From Trichosphaerium sp. ATCC 40318 (lineage: Eukaryota; Discosea; Flabellinia; Trichosidae), in the NCBI GenBank assembly GCA_038496445.1, contig JALMLS010000325.1, positions 1 through 64,000 on the forward strand: DNA of 64,000 bases, written 5' to 3'. The position numbers were made by a program, and so were the translations under genes. The notes beneath the pieces were generated by a model. The model made no database searches and was not told the origin of the DNA. It saw only the letters and a list, made by a program, of their open reading frames with translations. Positions 45,690-55,779 of this stretch are shown here, in pieces. Within the stretch, counting starts at the first letter, position 1. Every line of letters starts with the position of its first letter.

Positions 45690-46442
45690 ATGGACACGTC
45701 TTTTCAGCCTACGAATACCATAAAGGTACGTAAGCACATGATTAAAATCTTTTACCAACCGGTAGTGGAATTCACCGTAACCTCCTTGCTCTGGTTGTAG
45801 AGCTCAAGGAGCACCTCCTGAAAATACAAGTTTGAACACTTTTTTTTTTTTGGTTGCTTTATCTTCAGCTTGTTGTTGATATACTACCTTCTCTCTTTAT
45901 CTTTTTATGCGTTATTAATGTGTTACAGGTATGCATTAACCAGGGCCACTTTAACATTGCCCCAAAGTCTCAGTATCTATACTACCTACAAAGAAACGCA
46001 GTGGTTAGAAGCAACGTAAAACATAACAACCTAAAGAGACCACGTGAACAGAAAGTTAAAAAAACACCTTTCAGTACGTTTACGTATTCGGGTTTACACT
46101 CTAAAACGAGAAGCAAACTGTGTAGTTTAATATAATTAGCTACGCAGTTTGGTGGAAGTTTTTTTTTCGAAAGAAAAAATTGAATTACTAAAACCTTTCT
46201 TAGAAGGTCGTTTCAGCGCCATCAAGCGCCTTCCACAGGACCGTAAACATGTTCGTATACAGCTACACAATTTAAAGCGTCATTTGGAAGGAAGATGGCA
46301 ACTAAAGGTCTTCAGAACTTCTCCTTTCGTAAACGACCATTATCCGGGTAGTGATTGTGAGTTTATCACGTGGCACTTTCCTCCTACGGGTAGCAATGTT
46401 CAATCAGCTTTCACTAAACTACCAGGAAACCTGAAAGCGTAA
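45690..46442 (+). CDS. Basic protein of unknown function
   Basis: Exon 1 (45690-45725) gives MDTSFQPTNTIK before a GTACGT donor. A likely small exon gives LKEHLLKIQ (near 45803), then VCINQGHFNIAPKSQYLYYL, QRNAVVRSNVKHNNLKR and PREQKVKKTPF (to about 46076). The last exon (about 46150-46442) gives FFSKEKIELLKPFLEGRFSA, RKHVRIQLHNLKRHLEGRWQ and HYPGSDCEFITWHFPPTG. The product would be about 190 residues, basic and soluble, perhaps nuclear. The phase of the last junction is not resolved, so the final exon could belong to a separate gene. No family recognised. Confidence 0.5.
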
Positions 46443-47460
46443 TATATATGTAATACGCTGTATAACCTATGTGTACATAATGTAAATAAACAACTTGTCA
46501 TTCTTTGTAAACTTCTATTGATCTTTTTCATTTTTTTTTTTTTTTTGTAAAATAGAAAGCTTCAATTTAAAGCGGAAACACCTTTGTACGCTTAGAGGTT
46601 AGTGTATAATTGTCTTGTAGTTTATTTATGTCTATTACAATAATGTTTTGTCATCTCAAAATAACAAGTAAGAATTATCACGTGGGGCAGTTGCTACGCT
46701 CACAATACGCCAAGGCTTGTTTTCAGACAAGTATAAATTTGTAGTTTTTACAGTGTACACATTAATCCATAGCGCCAAATTACGTAATTCTGACAACGAC
46801 AATAACTTTGTAGTTTATAGAAAAGGGTGCACTATATCTGTAGGTACTGAGTCAGCATGGGTTTTTTTTTAGACATGTTTTGGACATTCAGTAGTTCATT
46901 GGTTCATTATTTGTTCTCTGAGTCAGTTCATTAGCTTACACTGAACTAAACCTTCGATCGCCATAAACCATGACCCGTTCACTTTTTATAGATCACGTCG
47001 AAGCCTTTAGACCCAGTGATGACGCTGGGGCATCAAGCAATAAAGTGTCCTTTTGGTTTTATTTTTCGGTTATGTGACATAGTTGTTTTTAAGTTATTAC
47101 GACGTTTACTTCATTTTTGCGGCACGAAAAACTGCACAAAGCTACGAACACGTGTTGATAAACAAATACACGACGTTACAGGCTGAATTGTAGAATTCCA
47201 CATGACAGGTCAAGAAAGACATTGTTAAAACACAACAAAAAGAGCAAGCAAACATAAACTCCGTCAACACAGCTTTTGTGTTCGTTATTTTTTAAAACGT
47301 GACTGACGCAGTCGCTGGTAAAGCAAAAGTTCCCTATTTGTAGTCTATAAACAGCACCAAACAGATGAAATGAGTCGACATTTTGGAGTTTTGAACCGGC
47401 AGTCAAAGAGATTAGTGTTGACTTTCTAAAACTGACAATAGAACCCTAACTTCGCCTTCA
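46443..47460. other. Intergenic region
   Basis: About 1 kb with poly-T runs (near 46530 and 46862) and CACGTG sites near 46680 and 47149. No gene supported; the minus frame at 47176-47406 has no domain. Confidence 0.45.
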
Positions 47461-47882
47461 ATGAGTCTATTCGATGACCTTTTAGATGAACTAGATGATG
47501 AGAAAGATCTTAAAGCGTAAGCGTTTCATACCACGTGACAATTTAATCATTTCGGTTTTTTTTTATTTTGTAATTAGTTAATTATTGTTTTTGAACAGAG
47601 ATAAAGAGCGTCCTGATTGTGCAAAGTGTGGAAAGCGTATTAGAGTAGGAGAAAAAATATTAGAGGCTTTAGATGACTATTGGCATCAAAAATGTTTTAA
47701 CTGTAGCACGTGCTCTCAGTGGCTTGCGTACGAACCGGTTTTTTTTTTGCAAAATTTATTTTCACGTTTATACACGTATTCTAGAGTATAACGTGCGTAG
47801 GTATGGAGAATACTATGATTATAACGGTCAACCATATTGTGTAGGGTGTTATAAATCAAAAGAAGCTGGAAAAGCGTACTAA
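47461..47882 (+). CDS. Single-LIM-domain protein
   Basis: Three exons. Exon 1 (47461-47517) encodes MSLFDDLLDELDDEKDLKA, an acidic helix. Exon 2 (from about 47599) gives DKERPDCAKCGKRIRVGEKI, YWHQKCFNCSTCSQWLA. A GTACGA intron then joins YGEYYDYNGQPYCVGCY and the end KSKEAGKAY. Zinc ligands C-x2-C, H-x2-C, C-x2-C and C-x2-C give one complete LIM domain. I placed the last acceptor at GTGCGTAG near 47800 because it keeps the LIM spacing. LIM domains are protein-interaction modules, often linked to the cytoskeleton or transcription. About 80 residues long. Confidence 0.85.
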
Positions 47883-48766
47883 TATAACTGTCATTGGGTA
47901 AGGGCACGTGTGGAGTTAAAAACATAAGAAGTTTTGCTTGTACAAACAAAATACTGAGCTAAAAGCGGAGCCATTTGTTTCCAATCACAAAATTGTCACG
48001 TGTTATTGCTATTATCACGTTTTGTTACTATTTTAGGTTAAAGAACAATATTCTACCAGTGTTCCTTCAAACTTGTTTACAATTGCAGTTAGAGGTGATC
48101 GCTAACCGGCTATAACCGCATAAGAAAAATAAGGGAAAACGACGCGGTCGTCAGAACAGGGTGACTCAACATTAGACAGGTTTGGGCTTGAAAAGGTACA
48201 AAACCCAAGACGCTATGCCAGAGTGCTTAGCCCCCGTGTACCCCGAGAAGGAGTTGGGAGCGCAGCGGTGGTGGCGGGTTGTCTTAGGAAATGACGTGAT
48301 TTATTTAGGGAGTACTCGGAGGGTGTTAGTCGATAGGGATCGAAAGCTAGTGTTGGTCGCTTTCCAACTCCCTCGCCTTTTCTCAGGCATAAAACTCAAA
48401 CCTTTTTGCATTTTTTTGCTTGATACTAGGCTTTGGAGCTATGTGTCGAACATAAAACGACTTTCAAAGCCATTGAGAGCATGTAGAACTTTAAAAAAGG
48501 ATGTTGTGTCATGGTACAACACCAACAAAATCTCACATTTTACAACTGTTTGTTAGTCTGTGCATTTCTCTTTTCCCTACACTGGTGCTTTTCACAAGAC
48601 ATTTTTCACCTACGCCTGGTTCTTTAAGCAAGACATCTTTATCACGTTAGAAAGTCGCCGACTTAAGGGCATTTATTATTGCCCCTTAAGTGTGCTGCAA
48701 CGTCAAAAAAAAAACTTGCAAGAAAGTCGTTTTTTGATGTTTGACCTGTTTTGAAAACCGTTTTAA
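47883..48766. other. Intergenic region with one long unsupported frame
   Basis: A 124-codon plus frame at 48182-48556 (MGLKRYKTQDAMPECLAPVY...) is locally GC-richer than its surroundings and could be an exon, but shows no domain or splice partner. A perfect-arm hairpin, CTTAAGGG.../...CCCCTTAAG, lies near 48661-48690. Confidence 0.35.
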
Positions 48767-49237
48767 ATGGCTCACTTACGTAGACCTCCTCCAATGACCA
48801 CGACAGAGGTTAATTTACTATCTCTACCCAAAGAGTTACATCTCGTTATTCTTTCTATGCTTGGTACACTGTACCAATACTTTGTTACCGTAAACACTCA
48901 TTAATACAAGGAGCGAACGATGTTTTAATGTTTTCTGTCGCGTCAAAAGTCCAAAACTCGATTGCGAATAATAACGAACTATGGCGTCTCTTAGCATATA
49001 ATAGATGGTCTGACGTCGATTGGAACGTTATTAACGCAATGACACCTAAATTTACGAACACTTCATCAAAACTCCCGTAAGACGCGCTCATAGCTATATC
49101 CGTAGCGTATAAACATCATTTATGTATCTTTTAGCCGTTATAAGCTATTATTCGCGAACCAAATCCATAACACTTGCGTAACAAACGCGCAAACAGAAAA
49201 AGAAACAAGAACTCGGCGTATTGAGGCTCTCAAGTAA
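48767..49237 (+). CDS. F-box protein
   Basis: Start MAHLRRPPPMTTTEVNLLSL leads into the F-box SLPKELHLVILSML. An intron (GGTACACTG... to TACAAG) follows, then GANDVLMFSVASKVQNSIAN, NNELWRLLAYNRWSDVDWNV and MTPKFTNTSSKLP. A second intron (GTAAGAC...TTTTAG) leads to RYKLLFANQIHNTCVTNAQT and a charged end, RTRRIEALK, with stop at 49237. The order LP.E...IL.ML...S.VSK.....W..L...RW is a full F-box with its typical trailing helix. About 125 residues, with no substrate-binding domain, so perhaps a minimal SCF adaptor or regulator. Confidence 0.75.
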
Positions 49238-49560
49238 GATATTAGCGATTTTAGTAGTTGTTCTTTAAATAAATGCATTAGGGCACATACTACAAGATTT
49301 GTGGATACTTGCTTTCATGGGAATCCGTTTAGGGACATGCACGTGGCGTTTGTTGGTACCTTTATTTTGGATTTTTTTTGAAAGTTTTTTTCTTTAAACG
49401 TTTCTGGTTGCTGCTGTATGGTAAATCTATGTAATCCTTCATAAAAATAAGAATTGCTATTTTGTGTCAACAAAGAAAAAGCAATTTTTTGTTGCACGTG
49501 CTAAAAACAGCCTGAGAAATCACCCAATTTTGAAAGCAATAAAAAAAACGTGTTAAAAAA
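49238..49560. other. Intergenic region
   Basis: AT-rich spacer with two CACGTG sites (near 49341, 49496). It may hold the unlocated first exon of the next gene. Confidence 0.4.
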
Positions 49561-50397
49561 AATTTGACGGCAAAACGAGATGGGTGGGTTATTTATGTTG
49601 ACATAACTTGTTTAGGTGATGAAGGTATTGGAAAAGAAAGTTCAATGGGTACTATAGCACATAACATGCTTCTAGGTAATCTCGTGTTAATGAAGACAAA
49701 AAATCTAAAGTTAATTTTTTTTTTAATAGAGCATGCACCACAACGTTTGATTAGACTCCTGACACCGCCTATTGTAAAAGAAGTTCAAACTTTTAATATT
49801 AATTGGTGTATGTCTTTTGTACCTGATCACTTGGTTCGTAGCTTACATGCTGTTCATGTACACACTACAAGTACGAAGGAAACAATTTCCACTTAGTTAT
49901 CAAAAAAAAAACTTAAACGAATTTAGGCAATATGTCTGCAGCAAAGACTTGTATTAAAGGTGTTGATGCTGTCATTGTCGGATTCTCATGGGCTAGACCT
50001 AAGACACTTGAAAACGCTATTAAAAAATGGATACCATTCATAAGAAAGCATTTACTTGATGTAGCTTTAGTCCTTGTTGGATTTCAGGTACTTTTTTTTC
50101 CACTTTGGAGTTGTTTGTTTCTAACTGTTTTGTGCCATTCTTAGCCTACAGCTCAAGCTTGGGCTTTCAATAAAGATGTATTATGTGCTACATATGGTGT
50201 TAATCCTTGTGGAACGATTGATAAAGCTGGTGCTAAAATAGCTTCAGTTCGAGGTGCTGATGTACGATTAACATTTTTTGTTGTTTTTTTTTTCTGTAAT
50301 GTCCTAAACAAATTCTTATTTTTTTCTAGTTGTATATGTCATTTCCGGACTCAATGACAGATCTAATGTGTGGCATATTGCAACTACTTTTGAAATA
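49561..50397 (+). CDS. Degenerate Rho/Miro-like small GTPase
   Basis: The first visible exon gives WVIYVDITCLGDEGIGKESS, a P-loop of the GDxGxGKxS type. Later exons give APQRLIRLLTPPIVKEVQTF, KGVDAVIVGFSWARPKTLEN, AIKKWIPFIRKHLLDVALVL and VGFQ, matching the Rho/Miro strand and helix run (A-D-V-V-L-V..., S-x-x-W-x-P-x-I-R, V-P-I-V-L-V-G). The G4 specificity motif (T/NKxD), which should follow VG, reads FQPTAQAW and is lost. The end, AGAKIASVRGADLYMSFPDS, resembles Rho's last helix but G5 (SAL) is replaced. No CAAX box; it ends LLLK. Probably a pseudo-GTPase with changed or no nucleotide preference. The true start was not found; the coding frame opens near 49561. Confidence 0.6.
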
Positions 50398-50922
50398 AAA
50401 TACAAACCTCACATTATCTAACGATGTTATTTCATTGTTAGTTGATTTATCAAGTGTTTGTTCAGCCTGGTTTATAAGCATACTTTCTTTGCAAGTTTTT
50501 TGGTAAATTGACGTTGTAGTTACATCACAAGCAGCTATGCTTTTCCACCAAACTCTTTTAGAAGAACAGCTTTCATTGTAATAGTATTAGTAGCGTAATA
50601 TAAAAGTTAAGTAGGCGTTTTCCGTTCTCACGAATTCGTCCGTCAACGGAAATTAGCTTTACCTCAATTGCACCCTATATGAGTACTTGTAAACGTGCAC
50701 ACCATTTTGTGCCTTCAATGAATCATCGGTGATTTACAAAACAATACTTGACAAAATAAACAAGTTTGGTTTTGTGGTGTTTAAGGTAGCTTTCTTTATT
50801 TGTATGTACAAGGGTTATAAACAAAGTACATGATGTTGGATTTATAGAGTCCAAATACAACATGTCATTCTTCATAGTATTCTTCACTAAGTATTCTATG
50901 GTAGTTGGAAATTGCTTGGGAA
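50398..50922. other. Intergenic region
   Basis: Spacer between the GTPase-like gene and the PARG gene, which converge. No gene; the minus frame at 50723-50926 overlaps the PARG stop in another frame. Confidence 0.45.
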
Positions 50923-53900
50923 TCATTTTTTCTTTGTGCTTTTCTTTTTCTTCACTTTTGCATAGTTCTCTTTGATCATATCTTGTACTAAAGTGAACAC
51001 ATCTAAATCTGGCTCTCTGTTTTTTGATGCTTCTTTTAGTAGGTCTATTATTCTTTCTATCATCTTATAGAGTTGTTTCACCTTCACGAAACATCAGAGA
51101 AGGTTTGGAAAAAAAACCAAAAAATGTGTTTTAGATCGTTCAACTTACTGGCACTTTGTTTTCGACTAGCATATTGTATGTTTTATCTAGTCCAGTCTTA
51201 AACTCATTATCACCGAATGCTTTGTATACAAGCTTTTTTCCAGCTATTAAACAATACTTGGTAAGTGCTTGAAGGGTGATAGTTTTCGTGTTGCAAAAAA
51301 AAAAAAAAAAGATAATTACCTTGAGTTGCAGCAATGACTTGAACGAATGCTTTTAAGTTTTTATCACCTTTGAATGCTCCACCACCCCTTTAGATATACT
51401 GGTTAGTATGTCACCTAGAAAATAATGTATAAGTTCTCACCAATGTCCAGTGGCGATAACGTCGTTTGAGCTTGAAGAAAATCCAAGGTAAGCCTTATTA
51501 CATTCACGCAAGAACTTTTCCTAAAATATTCTTAGAGACGCTAAACCAACTTTTTTGAAAACAACTTTACCTTCGAATTGATGCCACATACTGTTGCTAA
51601 AAATAAACATTAGATATTGTACGTTGTTTAAGTTTGTAATCAAGAAAAACGTGTGAGAATGAAAACTATTCGAAATTTTCAACAAAAAAAAGTTACCATC
51701 AATGCCGATAACTTCATGAAGGTTCTCATCTTTTGATGGTTCCTTTTTGATCCTAAAACTTTTTGTGTATCCTTTATAATCATTTACACGATTTAAATTG
51801 GATACACACCAAGCTTGCCTTAAAGTAAACGTTTCAGTAACAATGAAGATAAAAGTTCCATCAAAAAACAAAACGAAAAAGTCGTTTTGACTCACGTGTC
51901 ATCAATATGCGGTATTATCGCTAACATCATTAATACCTCTGGGAAAATACCCATCAGTACTTCCTATAATATGTAAGTAAAGATAAGGGTTTCTAAGAAA
52001 GGTATCAGACGCTACCTCTTGAGTCCATATCTAAATGGTAAAAGTTAGTTAACGAAGAGTTCAAAACAAGCCATACCAAACTAGATAATATTGTTCCTCC
52101 AGGATATGGATCAGCAAAGCATATCTTAGAAGCTCCATCAACATCCTCAAGACCACCTTCAAGGTCCACTTGAACAAAGAGTTAAAAGATGAAATATGTT
52201 GACCATAAAACAATTTAAACCTTGGTACCTTGAAGATCACAAAGTTGTTGGTTTGAATTCTCCCAATCAGGTTCATCAAAAACACAATTTTCTACGCCTG
52301 GAGGCTTTTCTTTAGGATCTCCTAAACGGTTTTTAAACACGTGGATGTAATAAAACATGATATTTTTACCTTTGGGTTTCAACTGTAGCCACCTAATCAT
52401 TACGTTCTCATCATCTTCTTTGAAGTCTGAAACATTTTTGTATTGGTTGAAGTAATGTGTCAATGCAACAACAAGTTGTCGTTTTCCTATACTACCAAGA
52501 GCCAATATGCCTGCCTTGAACGTTGATAATCTACTTAACTTGCTGGACTTGTCCTGGTGTCTTCCAAAGAACCCAAGGAAGAAAATGGACATCAATGTGT
52601 GAACTTGTAGTCTTGTACTGTCGTGAATGTTAGACACAACTTCTTTTTGGAAAAGAGATCGACGTACAAGGTTTTATAGTTTCCTGGTTCAATTAGTTTT
52701 AACTCTGATATAAGCTTCTTTGCGGTTGATACTTGGTCTATCATGAACGAAAAAGGACCATCCTATAAAGATATAAATAATCATCTTATTGAATAGCTTC
52801 AAAAAACACGAAATGACAGCCATAAGTTTTGTCAATAATGGCCGTCGTTAACGGCCACTTAAAGATTACTGTTCTATTTCCAAAGGTCTGTAGAATTGTG
52901 TAAAGGAACTCAAACACAGATTTTGTTGTTCGTGTTGCCATTATTGACCAAACTTATGAATGTCATTTTAAACACTTTTAATTCAGCGAACTTGCTCCGA
53001 GGATTTACTTTGCTCAATAGACTATGTATTCAATACATATTCATAGCACTCGTTTTAGAGTAATTCATGATTTAGAATCAGAATGAAAGCAAAAGAAGAA
53101 ATAGAAGCCAAGAGAGCGCTCTCTAAACACGTGCCTTATCCAAAAAGTTATCGGGAATTACAGATTTCCAATTAGTCAAGTTCTTTTTCTGCGCCTTGGC
53201 CCCTAAAAGGAGTTATGTTAAACACATATAGGGTACCCTATTAAAATCTTACTAATTGGACGATCATTAGGCTTCACAAAGAAGTTTTTCTTGAAGAAAA
53301 CAATTAGTGATCAAACAACATTAACTTTAGAGAAAAAAAAAAACGGTACCGAAAACACAGCCAGTTTGGTATCATCACTAGCATTAACAACTAAATCTCT
53401 TGATTTTTTTAAATATTGAATAATACTGTCCCATTGAATATAGATTTGCCATGGAAGGAGAAGCTAAAAGAAATTAATGAGCTAACAAAACGAAACCTAG
53501 AAAAAAAAAACATACCTCAAGATTGTCTTCTTTCGCTTTAACCTAACACGTGCGTTACAAAAAAAACCCTTAAAAACTCTTCTTTATCACTACTAAAAAA
53601 CCGTTATGACGTACAGTAGTTTTTTTATCTTTCTTATTATTATACGCAGCACCTAAAGACGAAGAGTTAGCGTAATGTCAAAAAAAAAACACAATAAAAA
53701 ATTAAAAAAAAACAATTCAAAACAAGCAGACACGTACGATTCCTTTTATCAAGCTCTTCGCTTATAAGTTTCCCCAGCGAAGCTAAAAAAACACAACATT
53801 AGGTTAAAGGCATAAATGTACAATCATAAAGAAAAGAGTAATCTTGATCGCAAAAACAAAATAAAAAACCAACCACGTGGTTGAAAACAGCCTAAAACAA

Positions 53901-54397
53901 ACTAGTTTTTTCCTTTTCAGTTTTATCCGGCGTCTGTAAAAAAAACGATATAATACTAGCATCAACAACGCCATGATATTATTATAACGCGACATCACGT
54001 GTCGTTCTAGTTTCAATAAACTGCATTACCAACTAATTTCCCACGTGTAGATATTTCACGCAGTTCCTTCAACATCTTCTTATTGTTGACCTTAGCATAG
54101 TCGAAACAAATAATCCCGGGAGCAATAGCTTCAAATATAATACATTTCTTTCCTGCAGCGTCATATGACTCAACACGTTCCAAGGGACCCCACCCAAAGG
54201 ATTTTGATCTGGAAAAAAATAAACGATTTAAAAAAAAAGTCTTACGAAACGTCCGAACGTTCCGAGAGATCTCATACGCACCCGCATAGGAATAAACCCT
54301 TTTTCTCTTTCTTTATATACCAGCCTTCGTCTAAACAAGTGCCAAGCCACTCTAAATCATATTTCTTATACTTGGCGGACTTACGTAAGCCGATCAT
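50923..54397 (-). CDS. Poly(ADP-ribose) glycohydrolase (PARG), paralogue 1
   Basis: The catalytic region joins from many exons. ICFADPYPGGTILSSL then IWTQE/EVLMGIFPEVLM is the PARG signature (GGG-x-QEE), here PGG with QEE kept across an intron near 52025/51976. Next come TETFTLRQAW and DYKGYTKSFRI, then KAYLGFSSSSNDVIATGHWG and GGAFKGDKNLKAFVQVIAAT, both PARG hallmarks. The tail, VKQLYKMIERIIDLLKEA, ends at 50923. Upstream are a helical domain (LVVALTHYFNQYKNVSDF) and an N-terminal part starting MIGLRKSAKYKKYDLEWLGT (ATG 54397) with WYIKKEKKGLFLCG, shared with paralogue 2. PARG cleaves ribose-ribose bonds of poly(ADP-ribose). About 18 exons. One intron seems to use GC (GATAAG/GCACGT near 53114), where paralogue 2 has GT. 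Confidence 0.8.
52811..52968. mobile_element. 158-bp inverted-repeat (MITE-like) insert in a PARG intron
   Basis: The left arm from 52811 (AAATGACAGCCATAAGTTTT then GTCAATAATGGC) pairs with the right arm ending at 52968: reverse-complemented, it reads AAATGACATTCATAAGTTTG then GTCAATAATGGC. About 28 of 32 positions match. It sits in an intron of paralogue 1 and is not seen at the matching intron of paralogue 2 (57560-57960). No open frame inside. No obvious target duplication. Confidence 0.7.
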
Positions 54398-55117
54398 TTT
54401 ATTTATTGTGAAATGAATGGTCAATGCTGTTATCACAACCTTGTTCACCTTGTTCATTAATATGGGTTAACAATCTCTCAAATAAGCTTCATCTTGCGTA
54501 GCAGTAGTGTGTAAGGATGCTTTTCAGTCGCGTCACATTGGAAACGCAATATTTACTTCAAACACCTTGGTGTTCGTAGGTACCATTCAACAAATAAACA
54601 CCAACACATTACGAATTCTTAAGCAGTACGTATTTACCGATTCTCTAAAATCACGTGCGCAAAGTTGTAGATGTTCGAAATACAAGTCTCGTACCGAAAC
54701 ACAAATTGGTTCGTATATACGGTCCAAATGGTCCGCTGTAACAACAATCCCAGAGGCCCTATCTGTATGTACATAAGGTGATGATAGCGATAATTTTTCT
54801 CACTTTCACTAAAATATTTCAAAAAGCCAAAATGTTTGTTAAAGTGGCTTGAAAAAGAGACCTTTCAAAACCACTTGTAGAGATTTTGATGTTAAAGCGT
54901 TTAAGACTACTTGTAAAGTAGCTGGTGGTTCAAAAAGGAGCCACCAACTAACAAGTTCACTGAATGAGCAGACAAGCTTGTAATTATCATAGGACCGGTT
55001 ACAGACCAGTATTGAACCAATATTTGCTACCTCTACAAAGCGCTAACAATAAAAGGCATAAACTCGAGAAATGATCTATTTCGAAGTAGAATAGACTATG
55101 CACTATCTATTTGCATT

Positions 55118-55500
55118 AGTGTAACGTAACAGATGAGGGTATGAAGGTTGATGGGCGGACCCACGTTTTTTCCGAATTTGTCGAAAGAAAAAATTCGAAA
55201 AAATAGAATTCAATACAAAAACCAAATGCCTATACCCACCAATGGATCACTATATGTGAGCGAAGATCGGGTTCTAGTTCCAAGCACAGCGAGGACCCGA
55301 CCGTAAGTGAACCAGGCGCTTTCTAGTTTAGTGGACTGCCCTAGCTATGCATCTTTCTACACTTTCGAATTTTTGTTTTCGGAAAATTCAGAAAAAACTA
55401 TAGCCCCTTGATGGGTGCTCATCAATTAATTTACCTTAGAGATGGCAAATGATGAGTTAAAGGCTCTATCAGGAGCACATACTAACAACCTACGACTTGG
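55118..55500 (+). pseudogene. F-box/LRR relic split by a small transposon
   Basis: The left part (about 55123-55147) reads NVTDEGMK. The right part (about 55441-55497) reads ANDELKALSGAHTNNLRL, matching the first LRR of the gene at 32326 (LKLLAGAHTINL). They belong to the 21-residue LRR family and flank the element at 55156-55407. No intact frame remains. Confidence 0.7.
55156..55407. mobile_element. 252-bp hAT-like MITE with 8-bp target duplication
   Basis: Perfect 8-bp direct repeats TTGATGGG lie at 55148-55155 and 55408-55415. Between them, the left end (CGGACCCACGTTTTTTCCGA then ATTTGTCGAAA) matches the reverse complement of the right end (GGGGCTATAGTTTTTTCTGA then ATTTTCCGAAA). The arms extend to AAAATTCGAAA on both sides, about 50 bp. 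An 8-bp duplication is typical of hAT-superfamily insertions. Too short to code; non-autonomous. Confidence 0.8.
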
Positions 55501-55779
55501 TAGCAGACGACAGTGTCAACTCCAGCTTTTTTTTAGCAAAAAGTTTTGTCAGTGGTTGAGTATTTTCCGTTATGTTAATGTCAATAGAGCCGCATGACTT
55601 GTAGAATAACCTAAACGACGTATGTATATTTTCAAAATAAACAGTGAGGCTTATGTTGAGTTGAAGGTACATCTTTATTTACAAAAAATCCTATATGTAT
55701 GACAGACAATGTATGTATTTCTAGGTAAAGTGATTTTGTACTACTTGTTTAGATATCAATAGAGAGTTTGATTGAATGC

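Larger units (their letters stand above)
54398..55779. other. Region between the PARG paralogues
   Basis: Contains the LRR relic pieces and the 252-bp inverted-repeat element described separately. The plus frame at 54507-54776 has no domain. No gene supported. Confidence 0.5.

Noticed and set aside
48182-48556. 124-codon frame as a gene
   Set aside because: Starts well and is GC-richer, but no domain, homology or exon partner can be shown.
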